64,000 bases of DNA, taken from assembly GCA_963703125.1 (NCBI GenBank), contig OY969790.1, forward strand, positions 1,302,001 through 1,366,000, read 5' to 3'. Below the pieces are notes generated by a model that was given only the letters and a program-made list of their open reading frames with translations, was not told where the DNA came from and did no database searches. Source of the DNA: MFD04716-140 sp963703125. Its GTDB lineage: Bacteria > Bacteroidota > Bacteroidia > Flavobacteriales > Flavobacteriaceae. Positions 18,268-27,063 of the stretch are shown one piece after another; position 1 is the stretch's first letter, and every line of letters starts with the position of its first letter. A program made the translations under genes and the position numbers.

Positions 18268-18377
18268 GCGGTATAAAACATTGGGGTTTAGGTGGTTATT
18301 CAAACATTCTACCACGCTTCAAATTCGGTGTAACTGGACAGGAAAGTAGCCCGCAATCCCCAACGATTTCATACCGC
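18268..18377. repeat. long imperfect hairpin element between accessory genes (attC-like?)
   Basis: Outer arms GCGGTATAAAACATTGGGG (18268-18286) and CCCCAACGATTTCATACCGC (18358-18377) pair with three mismatches or bulges. Inside, GGTGGT and ACCAC near 18290-18316 can form another short stem. The overall plan (about 110 bases, two nested stems, sitting just before a promoter-less single gene) resembles an integron attC site, but the strict R' core GTTRRRY is not present at the expected place. The repeat is visible; the recombination role is a guess. Confidence 0.45.
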
Positions 18378-18399
18378 CATCCGTTAGAAACAATATAGC

Positions 18400-19707
18400 A
18401 TGAAAAGAATAATAGTCATAATCATAGTATTTGGAATATTTTCCTGTAACCCCAATTTGGGAATTAAAAAAGATGAAAAGACAGGGAACTTTAGCGGGCT
18501 ATTTAAACATGGTAACTTTTCCGATAAGATACTCTTCGAAATAGAGCAAGATTCTGTAAGCTTCAATGTTTTCTTTACAAGTTTAGGGCAAAATGCCAAT
18601 CGAATTCCGTTTCAAAATGTTGAAGTAAACGGAGATTCCATAAATTTTAGGTTACAAAGCGATTTTTACACGTACGCCTTCAAAAACAAATGGATTAATA
18701 ATCATAGCAAGCTTCAGGGTTCACTTACTGTTGACTCTATTACAACCCTGTACACGTTAGAAAAGGAACCTTTAGATAATGGCCATGCCCCAAAAAGTGA
18801 GGAGGTTAGTTTTGAATCCAATGGATCAAGTCTAAACGGAACTATTTGGTATCCTGAAAACAATGAAGGAAAAGCCCTTATAATTGTAACTTCTTCAGGA
18901 AACGCAGACCGAAGTGCTTCACGTGCAGAAGCCATACTATTTGCCCAAATGGGATTTACTACATTTCATTATGACAAAAGAGGTACTGGAAATTCTGAGG
19001 GCAATTGGAACAGTGCTACAATTGAGGAACTATCGGCAGATGATATTACGGCTATAGAATATTTCTCTACCAAGACTGGAATTCCACTTAAGAAAATAGG
19101 AGTAAAAGGGAGTAGTCAAGGAGCTGCAAAAATACCCTATATTTTAAGTGAATTAGAGAATTTGGAATATGGGATCGTTGTAAGCTGTCCAGGGGTTACC
19201 TTACTAGAAAGCGATTTGAATTATTGGAGGAATAGAAATGCAGCCGTAATCGGAAATGAAATTGATGCTGCAACTAATTTTCAACGAAAAGTTTTTGAAT
19301 TTATAGCAGGTAAACTATCCAGAACAGATTTAGAAAGGGCTATTAACAATGACAAATCCAATTCGTGGTTTGCCCATATATGGGTGCCAGATCTGGATGA
19401 AGTCCAAACAGATAAAAAACTTCTATATAGTCCAATTCCTTTCTTTGAAATAACAAAACAACCGATTCTGATCCTACAAGGATCAAAGGATGAAATAATA
19501 CCTGCAAATAGTTATGAAATCATTTCAGGGGCACTGATAAAATCGGACAATGATAATTTTAAGACCGTTTTATTGGAAGGAGCCTCTCATTCAATGTATA
19601 ATATTGGGGGAAGCGATTTTCCTTATTGGTCTAAATTGCATCCTGATTATTTAACAACCATTGAAAATTGGATAAATTCCGTTTCTGGCAATGTATTTGA
19701 AAAATAG
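18400..19707 (+). CDS. alpha/beta hydrolase lipoprotein (serine aminopeptidase-like)
   Basis: 435 residues. Lipoprotein signal MKRIIVIIIVFGIFSCNP with lipobox FSC. Residues about 20-125 are a beta-rich domain seen in many Bacteroidota hydrolases. The C-terminal alpha/beta hydrolase has the nucleophile elbow GSSQG (Ser near 239), an acid in LQGSKDEIIP and the catalytic His in EGASHSMY. Such proteins cleave esters or small peptides at the cell surface; the substrate is not evident. The gene sits alone between two non-coding repeat-like stretches, which fits a cassette-borne gene. Confidence 0.85.
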   Translation: MKRIIVIIIVFGIFSCNPNLGIKKDEKTGNFSGLFKHGNFSDKILFEIEQDSVSFNVFFTSLGQNANRIPFQNVEVNGDSINFRLQSDFYTYAFKNKWINNHSKLQGSLTVDSITTLYTLEKEPLDNGHAPKSEEVSFESNGSSLNGTIWYPENNEGKALIIVTSSGNADRSASRAEAILFAQMGFTTFHYDKRGTGNSEGNWNSATIEELSADDITAIEYFSTKTGIPLKKIGVKGSSQGAAKIPYILSELENLEYGIVVSCPGVTLLESDLNYWRNRNAAVIGNEIDAATNFQRKVFEFIAGKLSRTDLERAINNDKSNSWFAHIWVPDLDEVQTDKKLLYSPIPFFEITKQPILILQGSKDEIIPANSYEIISGALIKSDNDNFKTVLLEGASHSMYNIGGSDFPYWSKLHPDYLTTIENWINSVSGNVFEK

Positions 19708-19927
19708 TTTTAACTATCGATGTTCGTTTACCGCAAGCAGTTTGCCAAGTCGCACTAGCCGACACACAAACCGACACGACAAAGGCCCTAGAACTCAACA
19801 ATGATAATGGTTTACAGACACGGGGGAAAAGAACACCAGCAAATAACCGCAATACGACCGCCCGTTCGCCACCTACGGCACTATAGAGCTTCGAGGAATT
19901 AAACTTAAAGAGATTAAAATTCAGATT

Positions 19928-20293
19928 ATGAACAACCTGAATAAGCACCATGAGCGTATTGCAAAAATAACATTCGCCTCGGTATATCCACATTACGTTA
20001 CCAAAGTGGAGCGAAAAGGAAGAACAAAAGACGAGCTGCACCAAGTAATTGATTGGCTCACCGGTTTTGATGAAAAAAAATTGCAGGAACTAATCGAAAG
20101 CAAAGTAACTTTCGAAGTATTCTTTCAGAAAGCCAAATTAAACCCCAATGCCCACCTGATAAAAGGTGTAATCTGTGGCTATCGAATAGAGGAAATCGAC
20201 AATAGGTTAACGCAAAAAGTACGGTATTTGGACAAGTTGGTAGATGAATTGGCCAACGGTCGAAAAATGGAAAAAATACTGCGTGTTGGATAA
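19928..20293 (+). CDS. DUF2200 family protein
   Basis: 121 residues, mostly helical. FASVYPHYVTKVERKGRT near 17-34, WLTGFD near 43-48 and VTFEVFFQKA near 60-69 form the DUF2200 signature. The family is small, cytosolic and of unknown function. It is preceded by 220 bases with a GC-richer, repeat-like texture similar to the other cassette edges. It could be the last gene of the accessory stretch, since the next genes resume ordinary metabolism. Confidence 0.85.
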   Translation: MNNLNKHHERIAKITFASVYPHYVTKVERKGRTKDELHQVIDWLTGFDEKKLQELIESKVTFEVFFQKAKLNPNAHLIKGVICGYRIEEIDNRLTQKVRYLDKLVDELANGRKMEKILRVG

Positions 20294-20404
20294 GTAAACA
20301 GGTCAGCAATTTTGCCTTAAGACTTGTGGGTTTTACATAAAAACATACTTTTTTCAAAACCTTTTCAGCGTTTTTTAGATACCTTAACCCCAAAAAGAAC
20401 CATC

Positions 20405-21436
20405 ATGAATTCCCGATCCCGATCACTTCTGCATTGCCTTGCCTTATTGTCCTTTTTGACCTGTTTTCCGCAAGCAAATTTCACACATCTAGACACTATG
20501 GTTTCCCCAAGGATGCGGGTTATCATAGACAATGACTTTGGGGGCGATCCTGACGGTCTGTTTCAATTGGCGCACCATTTGCTCTCCCCTTCCGTTGAAA
20601 TTAAAGGTATCATTGCTTCCCATCTTTACGCTCCGGGATTTGGGGGGCCGGGAACATCGGAATACGCCAAGGAAAAGGCTGTTGAAATTCTTGAAATTCT
20701 CGACTTGCAAAAAGAAATTCCCGTTTATACCGACAAGAACGAAAGTCTAAAAGATATAAACGTACCTATTGATTCCGACGCGGTTCAGGCCATCATCAAA
20801 GAGGCCCTGCGAAAAGATACGGATCTTCCATTGTACGTGGTTTGTGGTGGCGGATTGACCAATATAGCCAGTGCCTATTTATTGGAACCTAAAATTGCCG
20901 AAAAAATAACCTTGATTTGGATCGGCGGACCAGAATATGAAGGCCTTGCCTTGCCCCCACCGGGTTTTACACCGCTGGAGTACAACCTCGGTATTGACAT
21001 CAAAGCGGCACAGGTGGTCTTTAATATTTCGAGCATTCCCCTTTGGCAGGTACCGAGAAATGTCTACAGGCAACCTATAATGTCGCATGCCGAATTGTTG
21101 TTGAACATCAAAAATGTTGGAAAATTAGGGGATTACCTAGCCAAAAATATGGAAGGTATCTTCAAAAAACTGAAAGACTATAAAGTGAACATTGGAGAGA
21201 CTTATATTATGGGCGATAATCCCTTGGTTTTATTAACGGCATTGCAATCGTCATTTGAGCCAGATCCTGCTTCAAGTGCTTATGTGATAAGAAGAGCCCC
21301 TAAAATAAGTGAATCAGGCCTTTACGAAACCAATCTTTCGGGAAGAAATATAAGGGTCCATACGAATTTGGACAATCGTTTGCTTTTCAATGATTTTTAT
21401 GCTAAACTAAGACTTTTAATGGTAACACGGCAATAG
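20405..21436 (+). CDS. secreted nucleoside hydrolase (IunH-like)
   Basis: The ATG at 20405 is chosen because it opens with a signal peptide (MNSRSRSLLHCLALLSFLTC); the frame is open 27 codons further upstream without such a signal. 343 residues. IDNDFGGDPDG near 37-47 corresponds to the DTDPGxDD calcium-binding motif of nucleoside N-ribohydrolases, with the aspartates retained. GGGLTNIASAY and the Asp in GDNPLVLL also match. The enzyme would split nucleosides or related glycosides in the periplasm. Family is firm; the altered first motif leaves substrate open. Confidence 0.8.
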   Translation: MNSRSRSLLHCLALLSFLTCFPQANFTHLDTMVSPRMRVIIDNDFGGDPDGLFQLAHHLLSPSVEIKGIIASHLYAPGFGGPGTSEYAKEKAVEILEILDLQKEIPVYTDKNESLKDINVPIDSDAVQAIIKEALRKDTDLPLYVVCGGGLTNIASAYLLEPKIAEKITLIWIGGPEYEGLALPPPGFTPLEYNLGIDIKAAQVVFNISSIPLWQVPRNVYRQPIMSHAELLLNIKNVGKLGDYLAKNMEGIFKKLKDYKVNIGETYIMGDNPLVLLTALQSSFEPDPASSAYVIRRAPKISESGLYETNLSGRNIRVHTNLDNRLLFNDFYAKLRLLMVTRQ

Positions 21437-21543
21437 TTAAATGGTACGGGTTTAATGTTCAGGTTTTAATAGTATTGAGTAAATCATACCCAGTGAAATA
21501 TGTGATTATCCCCAAACCTCCTTACCTTCCCAAAAAGAATAAA

Positions 21544-22503
21544 ATGAAAGCATTCACAAAATATGTATACGGAGGACCCGAAGTTCTTAAATTGGAGGAA
21601 GTGGAAAAACCATCTCTAAACGATGATCACGTCCTAGTTAAAGTTGCGGCAAATTCCGCGAATCCTGCCGATTGGCACATACTTAGAGGAAAACCCTTTT
21701 TTGCCCGGTTTTCCTTCGGGTTGTTCAAACCCAAAGACAAAATTCTAGGGGCGGACTTCGCGGGAATTGTAGAAAATGTTGGTAAGGAAGTGCGCGATTT
21801 TAAAATTGGTGATCGGGTATTCGGAGAAAACCTTAAAGGTGGGGCCTTTGCGGAATATACCTCGGTCCCTGCAAATGTTTGTGCCAAAATGCCAAGGGAA
21901 GCAAGTTTTACAGAAATGGCCTGTGTCCCCATTGCCGGATTAACGGCTTACCAAGCACTTGTTACCCATGGTCAACTCAAAGCGGGAGAATCTGTCCTGA
22001 TCAATGGTTCCTCAGGAGGTGTGGGCCATTTTGCGGTACAAATGGCAAAAGCGTTTGGTGCAAAAGTAATAGCGGTTTGTTCCGATAAAAATAGTGGCTT
22101 TGTCAAAGAAATGGGTGCCGATCAGGTAATAGCGTACGATAAAGAAAATATTCATAAGTATACGGGAACATACGACCTGGTCTTGGATACTCATGGTAAT
22201 CTTACCCATAATGATTTTAAACGCTTGGGCAAAAGAGGGGTTGTAACAGGTTTCACCTCTATGGGACACATGTTTTCTGTTCTTTTAAGTTCATCCCTGA
22301 GTAAGTTTGTCCTGAAACAGTTTACGGCAAGTGCCAACCAAACCGATTTGGAAATATTGGCCGATATGGTACAAAATGCCAAAATTAAGCCTTACATAGA
22401 AAAAACGTATTCCTATAAAAATATACCCGAGGCAATAGGTTATATTGAAAATATGCACACTAGGGGCAAGGTAGCGATGGTATGGGATACATTTAAAGTT
22501 TGA
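21544..22503 (+). CDS. zinc-independent quinone oxidoreductase-like alcohol dehydrogenase
   Basis: The ATG at 21544 is chosen; it starts MKAFTKYVYGGPEVLKLEEV, the usual N-terminus of the family, and an upstream in-frame TTG adds no conserved residues. 319 residues. It belongs to medium-chain dehydrogenases: NSANPADWHILRG near 33-45, GADFAGIVENVG near 66-77, and the NADPH loop SSGGVGHFAVQMAK near 154-167. No structural zinc cysteines are seen. It probably reduces quinones or enones with NADPH. It lies 9 bases before the cyclase gene, so the two may be co-transcribed. Confidence 0.85.
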   Translation: MKAFTKYVYGGPEVLKLEEVEKPSLNDDHVLVKVAANSANPADWHILRGKPFFARFSFGLFKPKDKILGADFAGIVENVGKEVRDFKIGDRVFGENLKGGAFAEYTSVPANVCAKMPREASFTEMACVPIAGLTAYQALVTHGQLKAGESVLINGSSGGVGHFAVQMAKAFGAKVIAVCSDKNSGFVKEMGADQVIAYDKENIHKYTGTYDLVLDTHGNLTHNDFKRLGKRGVVTGFTSMGHMFSVLLSSSLSKFVLKQFTASANQTDLEILADMVQNAKIKPYIEKTYSYKNIPEAIGYIENMHTRGKVAMVWDTFKV

Positions 22504-22511
22504 GGTGACCT

Positions 22512-23411
22512 ATGCAGAAAAGAGTAAAATTCGATTTTGAAATCTACTTTACCAATGGAGGAAATATAAAGGGAGAAGACTTTCGCCTTGATATGGATGG
22601 GGACACCATTTCCGATAAAGAACTGGCTGATTTTATAGTTGCCGATTTAAGGCTCTTAATGGTCGGCCAGACTAAAATTCTGAACAAGGAAATACTGATA
22701 GAACCCCATAAAAGAAAATCAATAAATGAGATTCGCGAAAATGAACTGTGGATCGATTTAAGCCATACGATCGAAAACGGACTCATAACCTACAAAGGGC
22801 TACCGGCACCCATTATCTGTGACTATTTGAGTCGGGAAGACTCAAAGCAGTTTTATGCGGAAGGAACCGAATTTCAAATTGGTAAAATTGAAATGGTTTC
22901 AAATACGGGGACCTATATTGATTGTCCTTTTCACAGATTTGAAAATGGAAAAGACCTGTCCGAAATAGGGCTGGAGCGTTTCGCAGACCTTGAAGCCGTC
23001 ATAATAAGGGTCCCATATACAGAGACCATTGAAATTACGGAAGCCCACTTGGCAAACTATGAGCTCAGAAATAGGGCCGTTCTCATCCATACAGGTTGGG
23101 ATGCCCATTGGAATACCGAAACGTACTTTGAGAACAATCCCTACCTGACAGAAAAAGCCGCGGAGTATCTAAGGGATTGCTCCGTAAAATTGGTCGGGAT
23201 CGACTCGCACAATATAGATGATACAAGAGGGAGAAGCAGACCGGTACATACAACCCTTTTGGGAGCTGAAATATTAATCGTTGAGCATCTTTGCAATTTA
23301 TCTCTTTTGCCCGAAGATGGCTTTACCTTTAGTGCCGTTCCTCCCAAGTTTAAGGGCGTAGGTACTTTTCCTGTGCGGGCGTTTGCGAAAATTTACAAGC
23401 AAAACCGCTAA
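22512..23411 (+). CDS. cyclase/kynurenine-formamidase-family hydrolase with extra N-terminal domain
   Basis: 299 residues. The C-terminal 225 residues form the cyclase fold: IDLSHTIENG near 78-87, then TGTYIDCPFH near 136-145. In kynurenine formamidases this motif is HxGTHxDxPxH; here the first His is Asn and the second is Tyr, while Asp and the last His remain. GIDSHNIDD near 233-241 is also family-like. Residues 1-70 (FDFEIYFTNGGNIKGEDFRL and onwards) form a separate domain that ends RLLMVGQTKIL. The changed metal ligands suggest a different metal or reaction than formamidase. A polyketide-cyclase or isatin-hydrolase-like role is possible. Confidence 0.8.
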   Translation: MQKRVKFDFEIYFTNGGNIKGEDFRLDMDGDTISDKELADFIVADLRLLMVGQTKILNKEILIEPHKRKSINEIRENELWIDLSHTIENGLITYKGLPAPIICDYLSREDSKQFYAEGTEFQIGKIEMVSNTGTYIDCPFHRFENGKDLSEIGLERFADLEAVIIRVPYTETIEITEAHLANYELRNRAVLIHTGWDAHWNTETYFENNPYLTEKAAEYLRDCSVKLVGIDSHNIDDTRGRSRPVHTTLLGAEILIVEHLCNLSLLPEDGFTFSAVPPKFKGVGTFPVRAFAKIYKQNR

Positions 23412-23523
23412 TGATTGCCTTGAAAAAAACTTTTTTACAGACCAGAATTTTCAATCAAGCTCGATAATTTGTATCCTTTTGAGCTAAAAACAGTCTACAT
23501 ACTAAATTCTAAAACGTTTATCT

Positions 23524-23637
23524 ATGAACAACTGCGAATGTACAAATTGTGAATGCAAAAAATGTAATTGTGTCAATTGCAAAGAAAGCAACTGTGGCTG
23601 TAGCAAATGCAATTGCAGTAAATGCGAGTGTTGCTAA
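23524..23637 (+). CDS. metallothionein-like cysteine-rich peptide
   Basis: 37 codons with 14 cysteines, arranged as CxC and CxxC units from the second codons to the very end (opening MNNCECTNCECKKCNC, closing CECC). No aromatic residues and no His. This is the composition of a metallothionein or other metal-clustering peptide, though it does not match the classic bacterial SmtA type. Coding is supported by the tight Cys spacing, the clean stop and a following hairpin. It lies 43 bases before an ECF sigma factor whose C-terminus is also Cys-rich. Confidence 0.7.
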   Translation: MNNCECTNCECKKCNCVNCKESNCGCSKCNCSKCECC

Positions 23638-23644
23638 GAAAAAA

Positions 23645-23663
23645 GTTGGCCTATTTGGCCAAC
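23645..23663 (+). terminator. hairpin after the metallothionein-like gene
   Basis: GTTGGCC (23645-23651) and GGCCAAC (23657-23663) form a perfect 7-bp stem with a TATTT loop, seven bases after the stop. The T-run is weak (cttaaatt), so it may be an attenuator that lets some transcripts reach the sigma gene. Confidence 0.5.
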
Positions 23664-23679
23664 CTTAAATTAACTTGAA

Positions 23680-24207
23680 ATGGAAATAGAGACAACCTCC
23701 ATTTGGGATAGGTACAGTAGTGAAATGTATTTTTTTACACTTAAAAGAGTAAAAAACAAGGACCTTGCAAAGGAAATCCTTCAGAATTCTTTTTTAAAGA
23801 TCCATCAAAACATAGGCACGTTGAAAGATTTCTCCAAAGTCAAGGCTTGGACCTTCCAAATTGTCAGAAATGAAATAGCCAATTATTTTAATTCCAAGTT
23901 CATTGATAGTCATTCTCTTCCGCCCCAAATACCGATAACATCGGAAACCAACATTGACCTATGTTGCTTTGATCGCTTCATTAATGACTTGCCCAAAGAA
24001 TATCATGAAGTGATCGACCTGGTTTATTTTAGGGGGAAAAAGCAAACGGAAGCGGCCCTAATCTTAAATCTAAGCCTAGCAAATGTAAAGGTCCGGATCA
24101 GACGTGCCAAAATAATGCTGACTGAAAAATTCAAGGCTTGCTGTAAATTTGAACTGAATGGAACAGGAAAATTAGTGGGTGAATCTAAATGTACGTACTG
24201 CAATTAA
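23680..24207 (+). CDS. ECF RNA polymerase sigma factor, SigZ-like, with Cys-rich C-terminus
   Basis: 175 residues. Region 2 (about 8-75) includes KEILQNSFLKIHQNI and KAWTFQIVRNEIANYF; region 4 (about 105-155) includes the helix-turn-helix YFRGKKQTEAALILNLSLANVKVRIRRAK. The last 25 residues hold four to five cysteines (KACCKFELNG, then CTYCN), as in SigZ-type factors. No anti-sigma gene is adjacent, so the Cys tail could itself sense metal or redox state. The metallothionein-like gene just upstream may be target or partner. Sigma assignment is firm; signal is inferred. Confidence 0.85.
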   Translation: MEIETTSIWDRYSSEMYFFTLKRVKNKDLAKEILQNSFLKIHQNIGTLKDFSKVKAWTFQIVRNEIANYFNSKFIDSHSLPPQIPITSETNIDLCCFDRFINDLPKEYHEVIDLVYFRGKKQTEAALILNLSLANVKVRIRRAKIMLTEKFKACCKFELNGTGKLVGESKCTYCN

Positions 24208-24519
24208 ATAGGGTCAAGAGAGCCATGTCGCAGTCATATTTAAGTTGACTGTTAATTTTTAGGAATGGTTACTGATGAATAAACGGAATGCCCTTTTTAT
24301 ATGGTTTTACCTTTAATGGTATTTGGCTTTCATTGGTTACACGAAAAGCAATCAAACACAAGTGCTTCAAAGCAAGAAAAATGTCGTTACTATTTAAATC
24401 ATTTTCTTTTTGGTTTCTAAAATATAGAATTAAACATGTCAATCACTAATGATTAAAACAGAAATCACTAATTTAAACGGCCAGTTCAACTCGTACATAA
24501 TTCGTTTGGATTTTCAAAA
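24208..24519. other. intergenic region without recognisable features
   Basis: 312 AT-rich bases between the sigma factor and the broken VOC gene. I see no open frame with coding character, no strong hairpin and no clear promoter. Confidence 0.5.
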
Positions 24520-24869
24520 ATGATTGCAAAGGACAACCATATCAACTATGTCGAGTTCAAGGCTAAGAACCTTGAAAAAATCAAGACCTTTTATTCACAA
24601 TCTTTTGGTTCGTGTCCTTTACGGACTATGGGCCGGATTATGTTGCTTTTTCGGAAAGTGGGTTGGAAGGCGGATTCGAAAAAACCGATAAGGAGATTGT
24701 GAATGGGGCTCTTATTGTCCTCTATCATGAAGACCTGAATGCCGTAAAAGGCAAAATCACTAATGCAAACGGAAAAATTTCAAAAGACATATTTTCATTC
24801 CCAGGTGGGAGACGGTTTCATTTTGTGGATCCATCAGGAAATGAACTCGCCGTTTGGTCAGATAAATAG
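24520..24869 (+). pseudogene. VOC (glyoxalase/bleomycin-resistance) family protein, frameshifted
   Basis: The first frame reads MIAKDNHINYVEFKAKNLEK and reaches YSQSFG at about residue 30, then diverges. A second frame picks up with FTDYGPDYVAFSES and runs through GLEGGFEK to FHFVDPSGNELAVWSDK. Together they match a one-domain VOC protein of about 117 residues. The break lies near 24607-24614 (ggttcgtgtcc), where one base is missing or two are extra. Metal ligands of the fold (Glu in ELAVW) are in the second part. As written neither half would fold. An assembly error is as likely as decay. Confidence 0.75.
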
Positions 24870-24926
24870 TTGTTATTTTAGTGCACATAAATTCTAACAA
24901 CGCTTATTCAAATACGCCTTAGAACA

Positions 24927-25358
24927 ATGGACAATAAACTAATTAAGCTGTTTCTGCGCTTTGCAATTGCCCTCGGTTTTTTATCGGCCGCGGCAGACCG
25001 ATTTGGCATGTGGCCCAAAGAAATCTCTGCCTGGGGCAATTGGGATAATTTCTTGGGGTACACCGCACTCATAAATAGTTGGGTGCCCGGTTCCTTTATC
25101 CCTACTTTGGGTAGTATTGCCACAATTGCGGAACTGGTTTTTGCAGTTTTTTTGATCATCGGATTTAAAACAGAACTTGTCGCAAAATTTAGCGGATTTC
25201 TAATATTACTTTTTGCATTGTCAATGACATTTTCAACGGGAATAAAAGGAGCCTTCGACTACTCGGTCTTTACGGCTTCTGCAGCCGCTTTTGCCCTTAG
25301 CATGATGACAGAAAAATATTTGGAAGTCGATATTTTGATCCGAAGAATGCGATCTTGA
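24927..25358 (+). CDS. DoxX-like small membrane protein
   Basis: 143 residues with four membrane segments (about 8-25, 62-82, 87-103 and 110-128). The first helix is followed by ADRFGMW, and the second half has the pattern AELVFAVFLIIGFKTELVAK of DoxX/DoxD-like proteins. The family is loosely linked to thiosulfate or redox metabolism and to membrane stress, but no specific role can be read here. It stands alone, 58 bases after the broken VOC gene. Confidence 0.7.
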   Translation: MDNKLIKLFLRFAIALGFLSAAADRFGMWPKEISAWGNWDNFLGYTALINSWVPGSFIPTLGSIATIAELVFAVFLIIGFKTELVAKFSGFLILLFALSMTFSTGIKGAFDYSVFTASAAAFALSMMTEKYLEVDILIRRMRS

Positions 25359-25499
25359 GAATTATTTGATGTAGTTAAATTATTTTACTTCAATAGATCT
25401 AAAAAAATTAAATTCTATTATAACATCCTCCAATAAAAAACGACCGTTTTATCATTTATGTTTATATTGGTTACCTATTCACTTGATAGCTAACAAGAC

Positions 25500-27053
25500 A
25501 TGAGAAAAGTAGTACACCTAACCATTATTGCCTTATTTCTGACCACTGCATTTTGTATGTCACAATCCACTGAAGGGATTGTTGCCCAGATACAGAAAGA
25601 AGGCACTGAAAACTCTCAATTACAACAATTGGCCCACGAGCTTTTGGATGCCATAGGGCCAAGATTGGTGGGAACGCCCCAAATGAAAAAGGCCCACGAT
25701 TGGGCATTGGATACTTATAGAAAATGGGGAATTGAGGCCAAAAATGAACAATGGGGAACATGGCGCGGATGGGAACGTGGTATCACACATATTGATCTCA
25801 TTGAACCCCGGGTTGTTACGCTAAGTGGCATGCAACTTGCTTGGAGCCCTAGTACGGGCAAGAACGGGATAACTGCAAACCTTATCGCAATTCCCACCAT
25901 CAACGACTCTTTGGCCTTCGCAAAATGGTTGCCTAGTGTCAAGGGAAAATTTGTAATGGTATCAATGGTTCAGCCCACGGGACGACCTGATGACAATTGG
26001 GAAGAATTTGCGACCAAGGAATCATTTGAAAAAATGAAGTCGGATCGTGACACAATGGAAAAAGAGTGGAATGAAAACATACGAAAGACCGGATTTACAA
26101 GCCGTGATATCAATAAAGCATTTGAAATGGCAGGAGCGGTGGGCATTCTACAATCCCGCTGGTCCCAAGGTTTTGGTGCCAACAAGATATTCAATGCCAA
26201 CACCAAGAAAATTCCTGTTGTAGACCTGTCTTTGGAGGATTATGGACTTCTATATCGCTTGGTAGAAAATGGAGGGAATCCAAAAATTAAGGTGGTTGCA
26301 GAATCAAAGGAACTGGGCAGGGTACCAACCTTTAATACCATCGCCACAATACCCGGTACTGAATTGCCAAATGAATATGTAATCCTTTCCGCCCATTTTG
26401 ATTCTTGGGATGGGGCCACGGGTGCTACTGATAATGGGACTGGAACCATTACGATGTTAGAGGCCGCCCGAATCCTTAAAAAGGTATATCCAAATCCCAA
26501 ACGGACCATCATAATTGGGCATTGGGGAAGTGAGGAACAAGGTTTGAACGGTTCCAGTGCCTTTGTGCAGGACCATCCGGAAATTGTAAACAACATGCAA
26601 GCCCTTTTTAACCAAGATAACGGTACAGGAAGGGTGGTGAAAATCGATGGCCAAGGCTTTTTAAACTCATATGCCTATATAGGCAAATGGTTGGAAGCAG
26701 TTCCTGAAGAAATCAAAGAGCACATTGAAACTACTTTTCCGGGAAGTCCGGGTGGTGGCGGTTCGGATTATGCTTCTTTCGTTGCGGCAGGAGCACCGGG
26801 GTTTTCTTTAAGTTCATTGAGTTGGAGCTATTGGAACTATACATGGCATACCAATTTGGATACCTATGACAAAATTGTCTTCGACGATGTTCGGAACAAT
26901 GCCATTCTAACGGCAATATTGGCCTATATGGCCAGTGAGGATCCTGAAAAAACATCGCGTGAAAAAGCGGTTCTGGGAATTAATCCAAGAACAGGGGAGC
27001 AAAGAACTTGGCCCGAACCACGCACTCCCGAACGCAATGGTGGACAAAATTAA
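25500..27053 (+). CDS. secreted M28 family zinc peptidase
   Basis: 517 residues with a signal peptide (cleavage near FCMSQS). A protease-associated-type insert occupies about 100-270. Zinc-binding residues are seen in HFDSWDG (299-305), ATDNGTG, the catalytic pair in GSEEQGLNG (near 343-350), NQDNGTG, and the last His in TWHTNLDTYD. M28 enzymes release amino acids or small groups from peptide N-termini, or act as carboxypeptidases. It is followed 10 bases later by the M20 gene and then by the BNR-repeat gene, making a secreted degradation operon. Confidence 0.88.
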   Translation: MRKVVHLTIIALFLTTAFCMSQSTEGIVAQIQKEGTENSQLQQLAHELLDAIGPRLVGTPQMKKAHDWALDTYRKWGIEAKNEQWGTWRGWERGITHIDLIEPRVVTLSGMQLAWSPSTGKNGITANLIAIPTINDSLAFAKWLPSVKGKFVMVSMVQPTGRPDDNWEEFATKESFEKMKSDRDTMEKEWNENIRKTGFTSRDINKAFEMAGAVGILQSRWSQGFGANKIFNANTKKIPVVDLSLEDYGLLYRLVENGGNPKIKVVAESKELGRVPTFNTIATIPGTELPNEYVILSAHFDSWDGATGATDNGTGTITMLEAARILKKVYPNPKRTIIIGHWGSEEQGLNGSSAFVQDHPEIVNNMQALFNQDNGTGRVVKIDGQGFLNSYAYIGKWLEAVPEEIKEHIETTFPGSPGGGGSDYASFVAAGAPGFSLSSLSWSYWNYTWHTNLDTYDKIVFDDVRNNAILTAILAYMASEDPEKTSREKAVLGINPRTGEQRTWPEPRTPERNGGQN

Positions 27054-27063
27054 TCCGAGATTT

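Noticed and set aside
18268..18377. True integron attC site
   Set aside because: The stems resemble one, but the GTTRRRY core is not found where it should be and no integrase is in the window; kept only as a hypothesis.
18159..18398. 79-codon frame across the boundary elements after HerA
   Set aside because: It reads through the inverted repeats, has no motif, and its composition follows the repeats rather than a protein.
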